From Diadema setosum (lineage: Eukaryota; Echinodermata; Echinoidea; Diadematoida; Diadematidae): DNA of 64,000 nt. Positions 51,201 through 59,334 of the stretch are shown piece after piece. The stretch's first letter is position 1, and the number at the start of each line of letters is the position of its first letter. The stretch covers positions 36,075,709-36,139,708 of the forward strand of contig CM067076.1 of NCBI GenBank assembly GCA_033980235.1, read 5' to 3'. The notes beneath the pieces are model-generated. The model searched no databases. It worked only from the letters and a program-made list of their open reading frames with translations, and was not told the origin of the DNA. The position numbers and the translations under genes are program-made.

Positions 51201-54200
51201 GGACATGCAATGATTGTCACGTGATTTACCTTCTTGCAATGACAGGTTGGTGAATGGGAACCCCGGACTGGTATTTTCATGCATCCAGTTGACATCCACA
51301 CAGACACGAATGATACGATATCGAACAAGACACTTGTTGTGACTACTATATTGGTAAGCCATTTTCGTATTCACCTAATAGAATCATTAGACTATAGGAT
51401 ATCTTGAAGCACAAGAAATTGTGCTAAACCTGCTTCTGGGTTAGTCAATCGAGAATGCACAAGTTAAAATGAAACAGGGTCACATGCTGTACAAATGATA
51501 TTTAACTCCTCGGACACCGACACATGTACGCATATTTTCCATTAAAAATGTGTGCGTCACGGGTTTGTACAAGTCGGGAAACTATTTTCTGGTACCTCTG
51601 ACTTTTGTTAGGTTTCATGGCGATGCCTCTTGTTGTCGATTCGTGTACCCCCGAGCCCATGACAACCAGAGTTTACTTCTTGACTATCAAGCTAGTGGGC
51701 CTCGTCTTGATTACAGAGGTAATATTGTTGGTGATGATATATTGCAACTGATAAGAGTGATTAAGGAACAAGGATCTTTGGTAATAATATTCTATCGTCA
51801 TCAATATCTTAGTTACAGCAACTGTATAATCCATTTTATCAGGGCTGCTGCCTCTTTAGAATGGTAAGTCAGAACTCTTTTGTTACACTTCACCTGTAGG
51901 TAACTCACATTCAATAGTACAGAACTTATGGTCATTTCGTCTCACATGTCCATGTGTTTCTGATGCAGTCACAAGAGCCACCATTCAGATCAATTTCTTT
52001 ACATTGTCAATGACTGCTGCCATAGGAACCACCATACTGCATGCTGAGAAGAGGCCACGAAGAGCTGTCTGGAAAGGCGAAGTACGAAGGCTTTATTATT
52101 GACTTCCTCGAGCGAATCTCTGAGCTGATGAAATTTAACTACGTCATCAAGATAGTCGCTGATGATAATTACGGCTCGGAGATGCCTGACGGTTCCTGGA
52201 ACGGTATGGTTGGAGAACTCATCGAACGTGTGAGTATCGTAGATCTCGGCTCTGCCTTCAACGATACTTACTTTTAGCATGCTTGGAAATGAAACGAAAA
52301 CTATGAACAGTCAACTCTAATCGAAACCAAACACATTATGGACATGGAGAAGACTGGTATCTAAAGCTTCCAGCATAACCCAGCCAAATTAGAACTCTTC
52401 TCCAGTAGGCCAGACTCCTATGAAAAAGAATTCAACCAGGGTTTGATAAAAGGTTCTGTTTGTGTGTTAGTACCTTGTGAGTACCTTGTCAGTTTGATAA
52501 GGTCTGCCGCGCTCTTTCTTGTACATCCAAAAGCATTTTGCTCTTTTTAAAGTTTTTTTTTCTTCGAAAATTATGTGGTTACCATGGCAACACATCGTAT
52601 ATAAGCATAAGCAAAATTAAACATATACTGGGATGAAGATCTATATAGCAGGGTTAAGATGTAGAGCGTGTTTTTTTTTTTTTTTTTCAAATTCAGTTCC
52701 CTCAAAATTTGGCAAAACTTATCTCACTTGCCTCTACAGAAAGCTGATCTGGCTGTCGCTCCGCTCACTATCACGTATGCACGCGAGAAGGTCATCGATT
52801 TTTCCAAGCCGTGGATGTACCTTGGAGTCACCATCCTCTATCGAGTGCCCGAACCACAGAACCCTGGAGTATTCTCCTTCCTAAACCCGCTGTCTCCAGA
52901 CGTCTGGCTCTACGTCATCTTAGCCTTCATTCTAGTCAGCTTAGTGCTGTTCATCCTGGCACGGTTTAGCCCGTACGAGTGGTACAATTCCCACCCATGC
53001 AACCCGGACTATGACACAGTCGAGAATCAGTTCAACTTCTTTAACTGTCTCTGGTTTTCGTTTGGTGGTCTGATGCAGCAGGGGTCGGAAATCAACCCGC
53101 GAGCCTTCTCAACGCGCGTGCTCAGCGGCTTCTGGTGGTTCTTCTCCCTTATTCTAATTTCGTCGTACACCGCCAACCTTGCAGCTTTCTTGACTGTTGA
53201 GCGAATGGTGTCTCCCATAGCAGGTGCAGACGATCTCGTCAAGCAGACAACCATCGAATACGGCACGAGGAAAGGAGGGTCCACCGAAGAATTCTTTTCG
53301 GTAGGGCATTGTTGTATCATGTTATAATATTCAATCATAATCATCACACCATATAGAGATGCATTGTTGTAGAACCATGAATGTCCAGTTATGCAGTGTG
53401 GAGGACACACGAATTCATTACCTCCGACCGATCGGTAGACTTATATAATTGTGAAGGCCAGGTCCCCCTTTTGAATTGACCGATCATGGTAACACGATAT
53501 TCTCTCTGAACACAAATGCAAATTCATTCATTGAAATGTTGAGATACACAAAGATTTATACCACGATTAGCGACTAGTAATACGATCACAAAGTTTACGA
53601 CTAATATCACAGTAATCTTGTTTGATGTTTGCTTGTCTGTGGAACAAACAACGTCGATATCCGGTTGGAAAATTTGATTGAAATGCAAATGATCCTAATA
53701 AAATGAGCGCCTGTTCCATCTTTTTTTTTTCTTCTCTATTCAATGAGTACACATTATGTGTCTTGAAGACAGACAAAGGCGGTATAGATAAAATATAAGT
53801 CAATCGGTTTGCGTCTGTCCTAGTGACATACCTTTGATCCACCTGTGCATACTGTCTTTTTCTTCCGCAGAGGTCGAAAATTCCGACCTACATGAAGATG
53901 TGGGAATTTATGAGTTCCCGCGAGAGCGTATTCTCGAACACGTACGAGGAAGGAATCCAGCGAGTGCTTAACTCCAAGAACTATGCTTTCCTTATGGAAT
54001 CATCAATGGCAGAGTATGTTATCTCACAGCACTGCCAAAACCTCACCGTAATCGGTGGCCTGCTGAACTCCAGAGGTTACGGGATCGGAACGCCGCTAGG
54101 TAAGAGAAGAGGCTTCACGAGCGAGGATTCTACTCGCTGCTAGCGATTATTCAAGCGGTCTCCGTTTTTTTTTTTCTCTTGCCTGCCAGTAGCAAAAAGT

Positions 54201-56393
54201 AGTTACAAGCAGTACCAGCAGCATAGGTCTAACCATTAACTTCAGTGTGCCCAAAAATGAGAATGTAAGGAGGCCCTTCAAAAAATTTGATACCAATGAC
54301 AGCAAAACTTGATACGATTGTATGACTACGATATGACTTTTTATATAGTGGTACCAAGCCATAAGTATCAAACAGGAGCAACCAGGACATGTTTCTCTTC
54401 CTGTATATCAATGCATGCTTTCATTGTTTCAGTTATGTTGTTGTTGTTGTTTTTACTTTGTTACGATTCAACAGTAGTTAGGAGCAAACACATCACTATT
54501 CTGACGGGCCTCTCCTGTTTCCATGGTTACATTATCTGATTATTGTGTCATTCGTTAATAATCTCCGATCTCACACATTTTGAGCTGAAATTGTCCTTAT
54601 TAAAAACAGACAGTAATCATGTACGGGCCCTACGGGGCGTTTGCACGCACGCTTCAAATCATCAAGCAATGCAATTATATTATGTACTAGTATACATGTA
54701 TGTACGTATGTATTTATTTACCTAGAATACAGAATGTATTTGTAGATCGTTGGTGTTTTCACGACATGACGCGGTCGGCAGCGGAGTCGCGAAAGTAAGA
54801 TTTGGAAAAAAAAATAACTTTTAAGTTTTCGCCTTTGCAAAAACAGTAATCACACACCTACGTTATGTGTAATTCACTTCGAACTGGCAGTAGAGATTAT
54901 GAGTCTGTGGTATGTATATCATGAAATGCATAATAATTGTATAACATGTATACTATTAATAATCTGTTCTTTGACATCCTTCTCAATATACAACTATACT
55001 GATACGCACCCGAAGTTTTATTCTCTTAAACTACTGATTTCGATCATCCCATGATTAACTGGATTTCTCTGCGGCTCCTTCTACGCAGGTTCCATCTATC
55101 GGGATGAGGTTACCAAGGTGATTCTACAGCTCCAAGAAGACGACGTCTTGCTGGAGCTAAAGAACAAGTGGTGGAACAAAGACCAGTGTCAGGGCAACGT
55201 GAAGCAGAGTGATGAGGCCAATTCACTGGGACTAAAGAACATCGGGGGTATCTTCCTGGTCCTCATCACGGGACTGGTGTGCGGCCTTATAGCGGCGTTT
55301 GCAGAGTTTATCTGGAAGTCGCGACAAAATGCCGTGATAGACAAGGTAAGGGCACATCCTCTACAACAAAAAATTCATTCTCTGTGCCTGTAGTATTGAT
55401 GATGGTAGTGGTGGTGATGGTCCAAGAGTGATGAGAATGATTACCACTGCTGGTTTTGTGGTTGTCGAAGAGGCTGTAAGAGACATAAAGGTCACGTGTG
55501 ATCTAATTGAGTCGGATGGTGGTTGTCCTGTATTGGAAGGGAAATCATGCTTGGCGTTGGTGATACTGTAATAGAAGTCGTGGTCATTGGCCGAGGTTGT
55601 GATGGTTGCAGTGGTAATGATACTGATTATCATACATTTCCCATTCCATTAAAGGGTGTGTACAGTTCTGGTCGAGGTGTAGATTTAGCTTTTAACATTT
55701 TGCGAGATATTCAGAAACCACTCTATGAGATGTCAAAGAGCATGCAGTTCTAAGGGGTATCAAAAGTTTATTCGATGAAAATCGGTTTTGGAATGGCTGA
55801 GATATCCAAAAACAAGGTGAAACAAAGAGATCCTAATAAAGTTGGGGCATGTCGCCTTTTATTATTAACCCTTTTTGGGATATCTCAGCCATTTGAAAAC
55901 CAATTTTCATCAAATAAACGTTGAATCCTTCTTAAAATTACATGCTCTTTCATATTTCATAAGAGGCTTTTCATTATCTCACCGAGGAATGTTCAAAACG
56001 TGAATCCCTACCTCAACCAGTACTGTACAGGCCCTTTAACATCAAACATTTTCCAGTGATTTTTTTTTTTCAACCTGCTCTTTATATCTTAATAATGATA
56101 AGGACTGTTATAGTTTGATAAAGGCGGCATCAAAGTATATACGGGATGTTTTTTTATCATTATCACATTGAGCATGGGTTCATCTCAAACAATAAACATG
56201 TATTTCTTTTCTCCTCCTACTGCAGAAATCGTTATGTGGGGAAATGATGTCGGAACTCCGGTTCGCCTTCCGCTGCAACACCAAGCGGCGAAACAGCAAG
56301 CCCGTCATAGAACACAAATATATTCCCGCCACTTCCTTCCCGCCAAACATCAACGGGCGGCAGTCCATGCAGATGTCAGAACCTTTGGCATGA
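38947..56393 (+). CDS. GRIK: Kainate-type ionotropic glutamate receptor subunit, 5' incomplete (12 exons, 11 introns)
   Basis: Encodes a glutamate-gated cation channel subunit of the plasma membrane, expected to act at synapses as a tetramer. Joined exons: 38947..39207, 41765..41940, 47289..47342, 47976..48149, 49361..49519, 50650..50757, 51246..51353, 52026..52229, 52740..53300, 53871..54099, 55089..55345, 56226..56393. All phases agree, giving 818 residues numbered from the first whole codon (Cys) at 38949. Domain order: rest of the amino-terminal domain 1-338, S1 339-469, M1 470-488, pore loop M2 514-528, M3 545-567 with SYTANLAAF at 556-564, S2 568-728, M4 729-750, cytoplasmic tail 751-818. 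Kainate rather than AMPA type: YRDE before [32 protein letters not shown], and an intact Na+/Cl- site set. Vertebrate GRIK proteins are about 900 residues, so roughly 80-120 N-terminal residues including the signal peptide are missing upstream. Which GRIK paralogue it corresponds to (GluK1-3-like is favoured by the tail and S2) is inference. Confidence 0.95.
39264..39364 (+). repeat. Purine-rich tract with (GGA)n
   Basis: An almost uninterrupted G/A strand starting about 56 bp after the exon a donor, with a pure GGA repeat at about 39299..39329 and several GGG runs. It could form a G-quadruplex or triplex in DNA or pre-mRNA. Confidence 0.85.
39529..39925. mobile_element. Diverged copy of the 55.6 kb MITE family
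   Basis: Shares with 55653..56035 the blocks GATTTTCATCAAATAAA, TATCTCAGCCATTT, TACRTGCTCTTTCATA and the AAACCACT..ATGA arm. The two ends are inverted copies of each other (AAGGGAT near both ends). The boundaries are approximate because no clean TTAA pair is visible. It lies in the first intron. Confidence 0.6.
41505..41655 (+). mobile_element. LINE-like 3' end with AATGAATAAATA tail
   Basis: A sequence ending CCTGCAAAAATGAAAC followed by degenerate AATGAATAAATAAATGAA units, typical of 3' tails of L2/CR1/RTE-like elements. It ends about 110 bp before exon b. No coding part remains. Confidence 0.4.
41765..41940 (+). CDS. GRIK: GRIK coding exon b: amino-terminal domain
   Basis: 176 bp, phase 1 to phase 0. 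The acceptor is TTCTTTAG and the donor CCAG|GTTTGT. It reads [20 protein letters not shown], then [19 protein letters not shown], equivalent to the GRIK segment LIRLQELIKAP ... FDCSHEMAAGILKQ. The first residue (Ala) is split with exon a. Confidence 0.92.
41984..42135. repeat. TTCGCG-rich dispersed repeat
   Basis: Repeated TTCGCGAAT, TTGCGAGA, TCTCGCGAATT, TTTTCGCGTG and ATTCGCGAT motifs in both orientations, about 45 bp after exon b. The CpG-dense motif stands out in this AT-rich, CpG-poor intron. It resembles the ends of an inverted-repeat element, but no target duplication was found. Confidence 0.5.
44100..44330 (+). mobile_element. Non-LTR retrotransposon 3' end (LINE-like) with TTGAA tail
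   Basis: An AT-rich 3' UTR-like segment ending in a short tandem tail of TTGAA units (44312..44330) rather than poly(A), as in L2/CR1-type elements. The 5' limit is not defined. It lies in the intron between exons b and c. Confidence 0.4.
47289..47342 (+). CDS. GRIK: GRIK coding exon c: 54-bp microexon of the amino-terminal domain
   Basis: 54 bp, phase 0 to 0, 18 codons reading [18 protein letters not shown]. It aligns without gaps to the 18-residue vertebrate GRIK segment ALAMGMMTEYYHYIFTTL, which I recall as also being a 54-bp exon. The acceptor is a strong pyrimidine tract ending CTTCACAG and the donor is CTG|GTAAGTAAT. It is too short to show as an ordinary open reading frame and was found by filling the gap between exons b and d. 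The donor lies in a 35-bp tandem duplication (separate entry). Confidence 0.9.
47325..47394 (+). repeat. 35-bp tandem duplication carrying a second copy of a 5' splice site
   Basis: Two adjacent 35-bp units, 47325..47359 and 47360..47394, differ at about two positions. Each contains TTTGTTTCSCTGGTAAGTAA. The first unit holds the last 18 coding bases of exon c and its donor (GT at 47343). The second holds an identical GTAAGTAAT donor (GT at 47378). Confidence 0.9.
47976..48149 (+). CDS. GRIK: GRIK coding exon d: amino-terminal domain
   Basis: 174 bp, phase 0 to 0, starting [20 protein letters not shown] and ending ERNQSLLT. The acceptor is CTCCGGACAG at 47966..47975. Frame continuity with exon c decides this start. 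A second AG at 47900..47901 has a better T-rich tract, but it would put the exon out of frame. The donor is CACT|GTGAGC. The GRIK equivalent runs DLFALDVEPYRYSGVNMTG to GFMT. Confidence 0.9.
48681..49248. mobile_element. MITE with long terminal inverted repeats, TTAA target duplication
   Basis: 568 bp flanked by TTAA (48677..48680 and 49249..49252). The ends are AGGACAAGTTCACCTTCAT and its inverse ATGAAGGTGAACTTGTCCT, apart from one base. The inverted similarity continues inward for well over 100 bp (CATAAGGATTGAGAGAA against TTCTCTCAATCCTTATG). There is no transposase frame. It lies in the intron between exons d and e. I recall this family as abundant in echinoderm genomes. Confidence 0.85.
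49361..49519 (+). CDS. GRIK: GRIK coding exon e: amino-terminal domain
   Basis: 159 bp, phase 0 to 0, starting [20 protein letters not shown], which matches the family's [18 protein letters not shown]. It continues to [16 protein letters not shown]. The acceptor is CAACCACCAG and the donor GGCG|GTAAGT. It is 15 bp longer than the vertebrate exon as I recall it; the extra residues fall in the variable loop around [15 protein letters not shown]. Confidence 0.93.
49970..50500. mobile_element. MITE with CACTGYAAAAA ends and TA target duplication, rich in GGTGTTA motifs
   Basis: 531 bp between TA dinucleotides (49968..49969 and 50501..50502). The ends are CACTGTAAAAA and, inverted, CACTGCAAAAA. 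The interior repeats GGTGTTA/TAACACC about twenty times and holds two related blocks with CTTCAATAA..GACCACACC (about 50032 and 50233). It lies in the intron between exons e and f. There is no coding capacity. Confidence 0.8.
50650..50757 (+). CDS. GRIK: GRIK coding exon f: end of amino-terminal domain
   Basis: 108 bp, 36 codons, phase 0 to 0. It reads [20 protein letters not shown] and ends [10 protein letters not shown], aligning gap-free with the 36-residue family segment [20 protein letters not shown] ... GLEK. The acceptor is GTTGATAG and the donor AGAG|GTAAGG. Confidence 0.93.
51246..51353 (+). CDS. GRIK: GRIK coding exon g: ATD-S1 linker and start of ligand-binding domain
   Basis: 108 bp, 36 codons, phase 0 to 0, from [18 protein letters not shown] to [12 protein letters not shown]. 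It matches the family's IGTWDPASGLN ... NRSLIVTTIL. N-glycosylation sequons NDT and NKT sit in the linker. The acceptor is ATGACAG and the donor TTG|GTAAGC. Confidence 0.93.
52026..52229 (+). CDS. GRIK: GRIK coding exon h: S1 ligand-binding lobe
   Basis: 204 bp, 68 codons, phase 0 to 0. It starts [20 protein letters not shown] and contains [20 protein letters not shown] and [13 protein letters not shown], the S1 core (family: [33 protein letters not shown]). The acceptor is CTGCCATAG and the donor ACGT|GTGAGT. Confidence 0.95.
52740..53300 (+). CDS. GRIK: GRIK coding exon i: S1 end, M1, pore loop M2, M3, start of S2
   Basis: 561 bp, 187 codons, phase 0 to 0. It contains the glutamate-binding run [11 protein letters not shown] (Pro 422, Thr 424, Arg 429), VIDFSKPW, the M1 segment [37 protein letters not shown], the pore loop [16 protein letters not shown] with Gln 527 (codon 53076..53078) at the Q/R site, the M3 gate [16 protein letters not shown], and the S2 start through GGSTEEFFS (Ser 595, Thr 596). 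The acceptor is GCCTCTACAG. The donor TCG|GTAGGG is weaker than the others. In vertebrate GRIK genes, as I recall them, this region is divided among several exons; here it is uninterrupted. Confidence 0.97.
53871..54099 (+). CDS. GRIK: GRIK coding exon j: S2 ligand-binding lobe
   Basis: 229 bp, phase 0 to 1. It reads [40 protein letters not shown] (Glu 644, the glutamate amino-group contact of the family), then [18 protein letters not shown]. The acceptor is TTCTTCCGCAG and the donor CTAG|GTAAGA. The last base starts a Gly codon completed by exon k. Confidence 0.96.
55089..55345 (+). CDS. GRIK: GRIK coding exon k: end of S2, M4
   Basis: 257 bp, phase 1 to 0. It reads [18 protein letters not shown] (Asp 683 is the kainate-specific ion-site residue), [11 protein letters not shown], then [20 protein letters not shown] and [16 protein letters not shown]4 spans about residues 729-750. 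The acceptor is CTTCTACGCAG and the donor CAAG|GTAAGG. Confidence 0.96.
55653..56035. mobile_element. MITE with roughly 85-bp terminal inverted repeats, TTAA target duplication
   Basis: 383 bp flanked by TTAA (55649..55652 and 56036..56039), with ends AGGGTGTGTACAG and, inverted, AGGGCCTGTACAG. An inner inverted pair around GAGATATCC / GGGATATCTC forms the middle. It lies in the intron between exons k and l, ending about 190 bp before the terminal exon. The element at 39529..39925 is a diverged relative. Confidence 0.8.
56226..56393 (+). CDS. GRIK: GRIK terminal coding exon l: cytoplasmic tail and stop
   Basis: 168 bp including the TGA at 56391..56393. It starts [20 protein letters not shown], like the GluK2 tail start RSFCSAMVEELRMSLKC, and ends [10 protein letters not shown]. 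The acceptor is CCTCCTACTGCAG. The 55-residue segment is basic after the conserved helix. The final four residues EPLA occupy the place of the GluK2 PDZ ligand ETMA but lack Ser/Thr at position -2. Confidence 0.94.
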   Translation, partial: KSLCGEMMSELRFAFRCNTKRRNSKPVIEHKYIPATSFPPNINGRQSMQMSEPLA

Positions 56394-57490
56394 CATCAGG
56401 AGTTGCTATGGTTACAAAAACAATGGTTTCTATGTTGATAGCAACGTTTGAAGATGTCTGAGACCCCACTCCCAACGTTGAGTCACATCTCTCATCCTAC
56501 AGCTTCAATCGCGAAGCCAATAATCAAGGACGAATATTTTTGTCGATTTTAGCCGAGGATCGGAAAGATAGTTTTCCTGAAGTAGCGAACAGATTGCTGA
56601 GAATTGCAAATATTCAGCTGCTCAAGAATGTGATGACGACCGAGTTTGCTTCTTCTGCAACGTTTGCCGAGTTATCGAACGAAAACGAACTCCTACGGCA
56701 AGATTATCTGGAGAGTGTGTACCAAAACATTAACTTTCACTTGTTAACGGATGTCATCTTTTAACCATGTTACCAACACCCATCTGTAAGGAGTGACCTT
56801 CAATTAAAACGCTCAAACTGATATTGCTAAAGATGCTGTTGCAAACGTCGGCGATTAGTTACAGTGGGCAGATGTTCTCCAAGGTGGGTACAGATGGTGA
56901 TGGTGTCTCCGCGGTAGAGATGGAAGACAAAGATAGCAGTAAGGACCAGAATCAAATATCGTGAATATTACATGCTGTTGTAAGCTGCCTGACTGCTGGT
57001 GGGTTCCTTCATCTTGATGTATGCCTGAAAAAGATCATCAGTCAGTCAAGTCGTCCAAAGGATCCAAACGTGTTGACATGTTGAAAGCGATCAGCATGTA
57101 CTACATCATTGACAACATTCATGTCATCAACTTGCCTCAAGGACGTCTCTTGTTTTGAGCGGTATTTACCACCATCATTCAAAGCTATCGCCTCGAGAAA
57201 TATATCTGAGAGTGGTTTGAATGTGACTTTTCTCTTATTCATGCCACCAATAGGAAAATGACACCACCGTTCTTAATCGCGACGGCAGTTTAATGGCGAT
57301 AAATCATTTAATTAAAACGCCGGAAAATTATGCTATGGATTAGAGCAAAACCAGGCGCATTTTATTGTCTGTCAGTCTGGAATATTTTTCTATCTTTGCT
57401 TCTCAAATTATCTTAACATAGTATTTATGAAGCTATAGAGCTGCGAACGTTCATTGCCAGCAATAAAGTTTGTAAAGAATGAGTTAAAAC
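56394..57490 (+). other. Probable 3' UTR of the GRIK gene
   Basis: Non-coding sequence after the receptor stop. The first polyadenylation-like hexamer is ATTAAA at 56803..56808 and the first canonical AATAAA is at 57462..57467, so the transcript could end near 56.83 or 57.49 kb. A 74-codon frame at 56540..56764 has no exon signals and is taken as UTR. Extent is inferred. Confidence 0.45.
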
Positions 57491-59239
57491 GGCTCGTCAA
57501 GGCATTGCTTCCTAAGAAGTATATAGGCCTATAGCACATTCAAAGGAATCGGGTATGATGCATTGCAATGCAATACACTAATCTTGACTCCATCTCTACA
57601 AACCTCAATGTAAAGTCTCATCGACCGTGTCGGCAGAGCTTCGGAACTGCGTTCCAAGAGTGGCCAGTCGACGTGCGACTCTGATTTTGTGCGCGTTTAA
57701 TTAAGCAACTTGCACTAGAAAAGTTCAACCGGTACTCAATTCTTGAAACCGTAAGTCACAAATTGTCTGCTGTATGACGTGAAAGGCGAAATAGCTCCGA
57801 TAAACGGTGCGCGATAGCGCCGTCTGTGTGCTCCCAGTATTTTGGGGAACCTTACACGGCAGCTCACAATAACCACAGCCACTTTCGAATCAAGCTGTCT
57901 TGAATGAAATGCTACGTAGACTATCTGTCTTCCAATTAGTGAGCTCGACATGTCTTGCGTTTTCGGCAGCTCGCAGAAACAGTTTTGTAAGTCCAGCAGA
58001 CCAAAAAGAATTGTGCATATCAATACAGTCGTACATGTATCACGCTTATATTTGATTTTATTGTGTAGGATATGCACAGATTTGTTGTTAGGATTATATT
58101 GTCTTGATGAAAACAACATGATGATCATGTTTTTTGTCATTTAAACCTGTTTCGAGACAACTTGTTGATGAAAGCAAAGCACATGTGAGCTCTCTTACTC
58201 CAGCTCGATTGCTAGAGATGAACAAACTTGAGATGAACCAAGACGCAGTTTGACCTACAAGTTCATTTGACAGAGTAGACATAGAGCAGAAGACACTCCA
58301 CGATGGCGAGCCCCGAGGGCTTTGTAATAGGTCCGTGCATGCATACTGCAGTAATTATGCATTGAGAATCAGTGTTTCAGATTCATGTCAGTGGCCAACA
58401 TGCAGAAGTAGAAAAAGATCAGAACTAAAATTTTAACAACTGATTGAAAGTGACAGGAGAGTGTTATTTTTGTCACATTCCGGCTCAGATTGCATTAAAG
58501 TCCATCCTCTCTTTTAGCCCTTTGATGTATTTATTCTACTTTGTTGTTGATGTTGTTGGCTCTGACGTTCCTGCCTCCTCATATTATTACCCGATGCTAC
58601 CTCTGGCATTCTTGGAATACGGATTTTATGTCCCGATATCACATGACTTGCAGGGAATGTTATCTGTGACAGTAGTTCGCCTAATGGAAAAATTAACGAG
58701 AAAAATAGAATAATAAAGACTAAAACTTTGAAAATGCCTACTGATCATGGTAAAAGTCTGGGTCTTTAAGATTTCATCAACATGTCCAAGCATGAGTTTA
58801 AAGCAACTTTTCAATTAGATCATTTACGTATTACATTGTAGATTATTTTGACCTGCGCCAGAGTTCATGCAACAAGGTCCTACCTTCTGCTGAAATTATT
58901 TTAATTCAATTTCCAGCTATTCGATATGTAACTACTCAAGAATAAAGCAGAAGTTTACAATCTACAGCTCGAAATGGGGACAGCTGTTTTTCACTTTATA
59001 CATCAGAGTACAGTTTTATCTAACGACAGTGTGCTGGTAACGCTAGAGAACAGATTGTTTCAAGGACTTGTAATGAGTGTCTGAAGAACTTGTGTGAAGC
59101 GCTCTTATCATCACGACCATGACGGCAACATGTCTTAGAAGTTGATTGTTTTTCTTTAAGAAATTTTGATACTGCAATGATTGCTATGAAAACAAGTGAA
59201 TAAAGGCTCAAATTTGGGTAATTTTATACATCTAATTTA

Positions 59240-59334
59240 GGGGGTGTTGCAAGAAAGTCGAGTTGCAATTAATTGTAGGATTTGCAATAGATTTTGGGGA
59301 GTTGCAATTGATTGCAACTTTATTGAAACACCCT
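59240..59334. mobile_element. Short palindromic repeat (GGGTGTT / AACACCC ends)
   Basis: About 95 bp. The ends GGGGTGTTGCAAGAAAGT and ACTTTATTGAAACACCC are inverse and imperfect. The inner arms GTTGCAATTAATTG and CAATTGATTGCAAC also pair. No target duplication is defined. Confidence 0.6.

Noticed and set aside
51550..51867. 105-codon frame in the intron between exons g and h
   Set aside because: No glutamate receptor similarity. Exon g to exon h is continuous with the family alignment, leaving no place for it.
56540..56764. 74-codon frame downstream of the receptor stop
   Set aside because: Non-repetitive, but no acceptor or independent promoter was seen and there is no family match; best read as 3' UTR.
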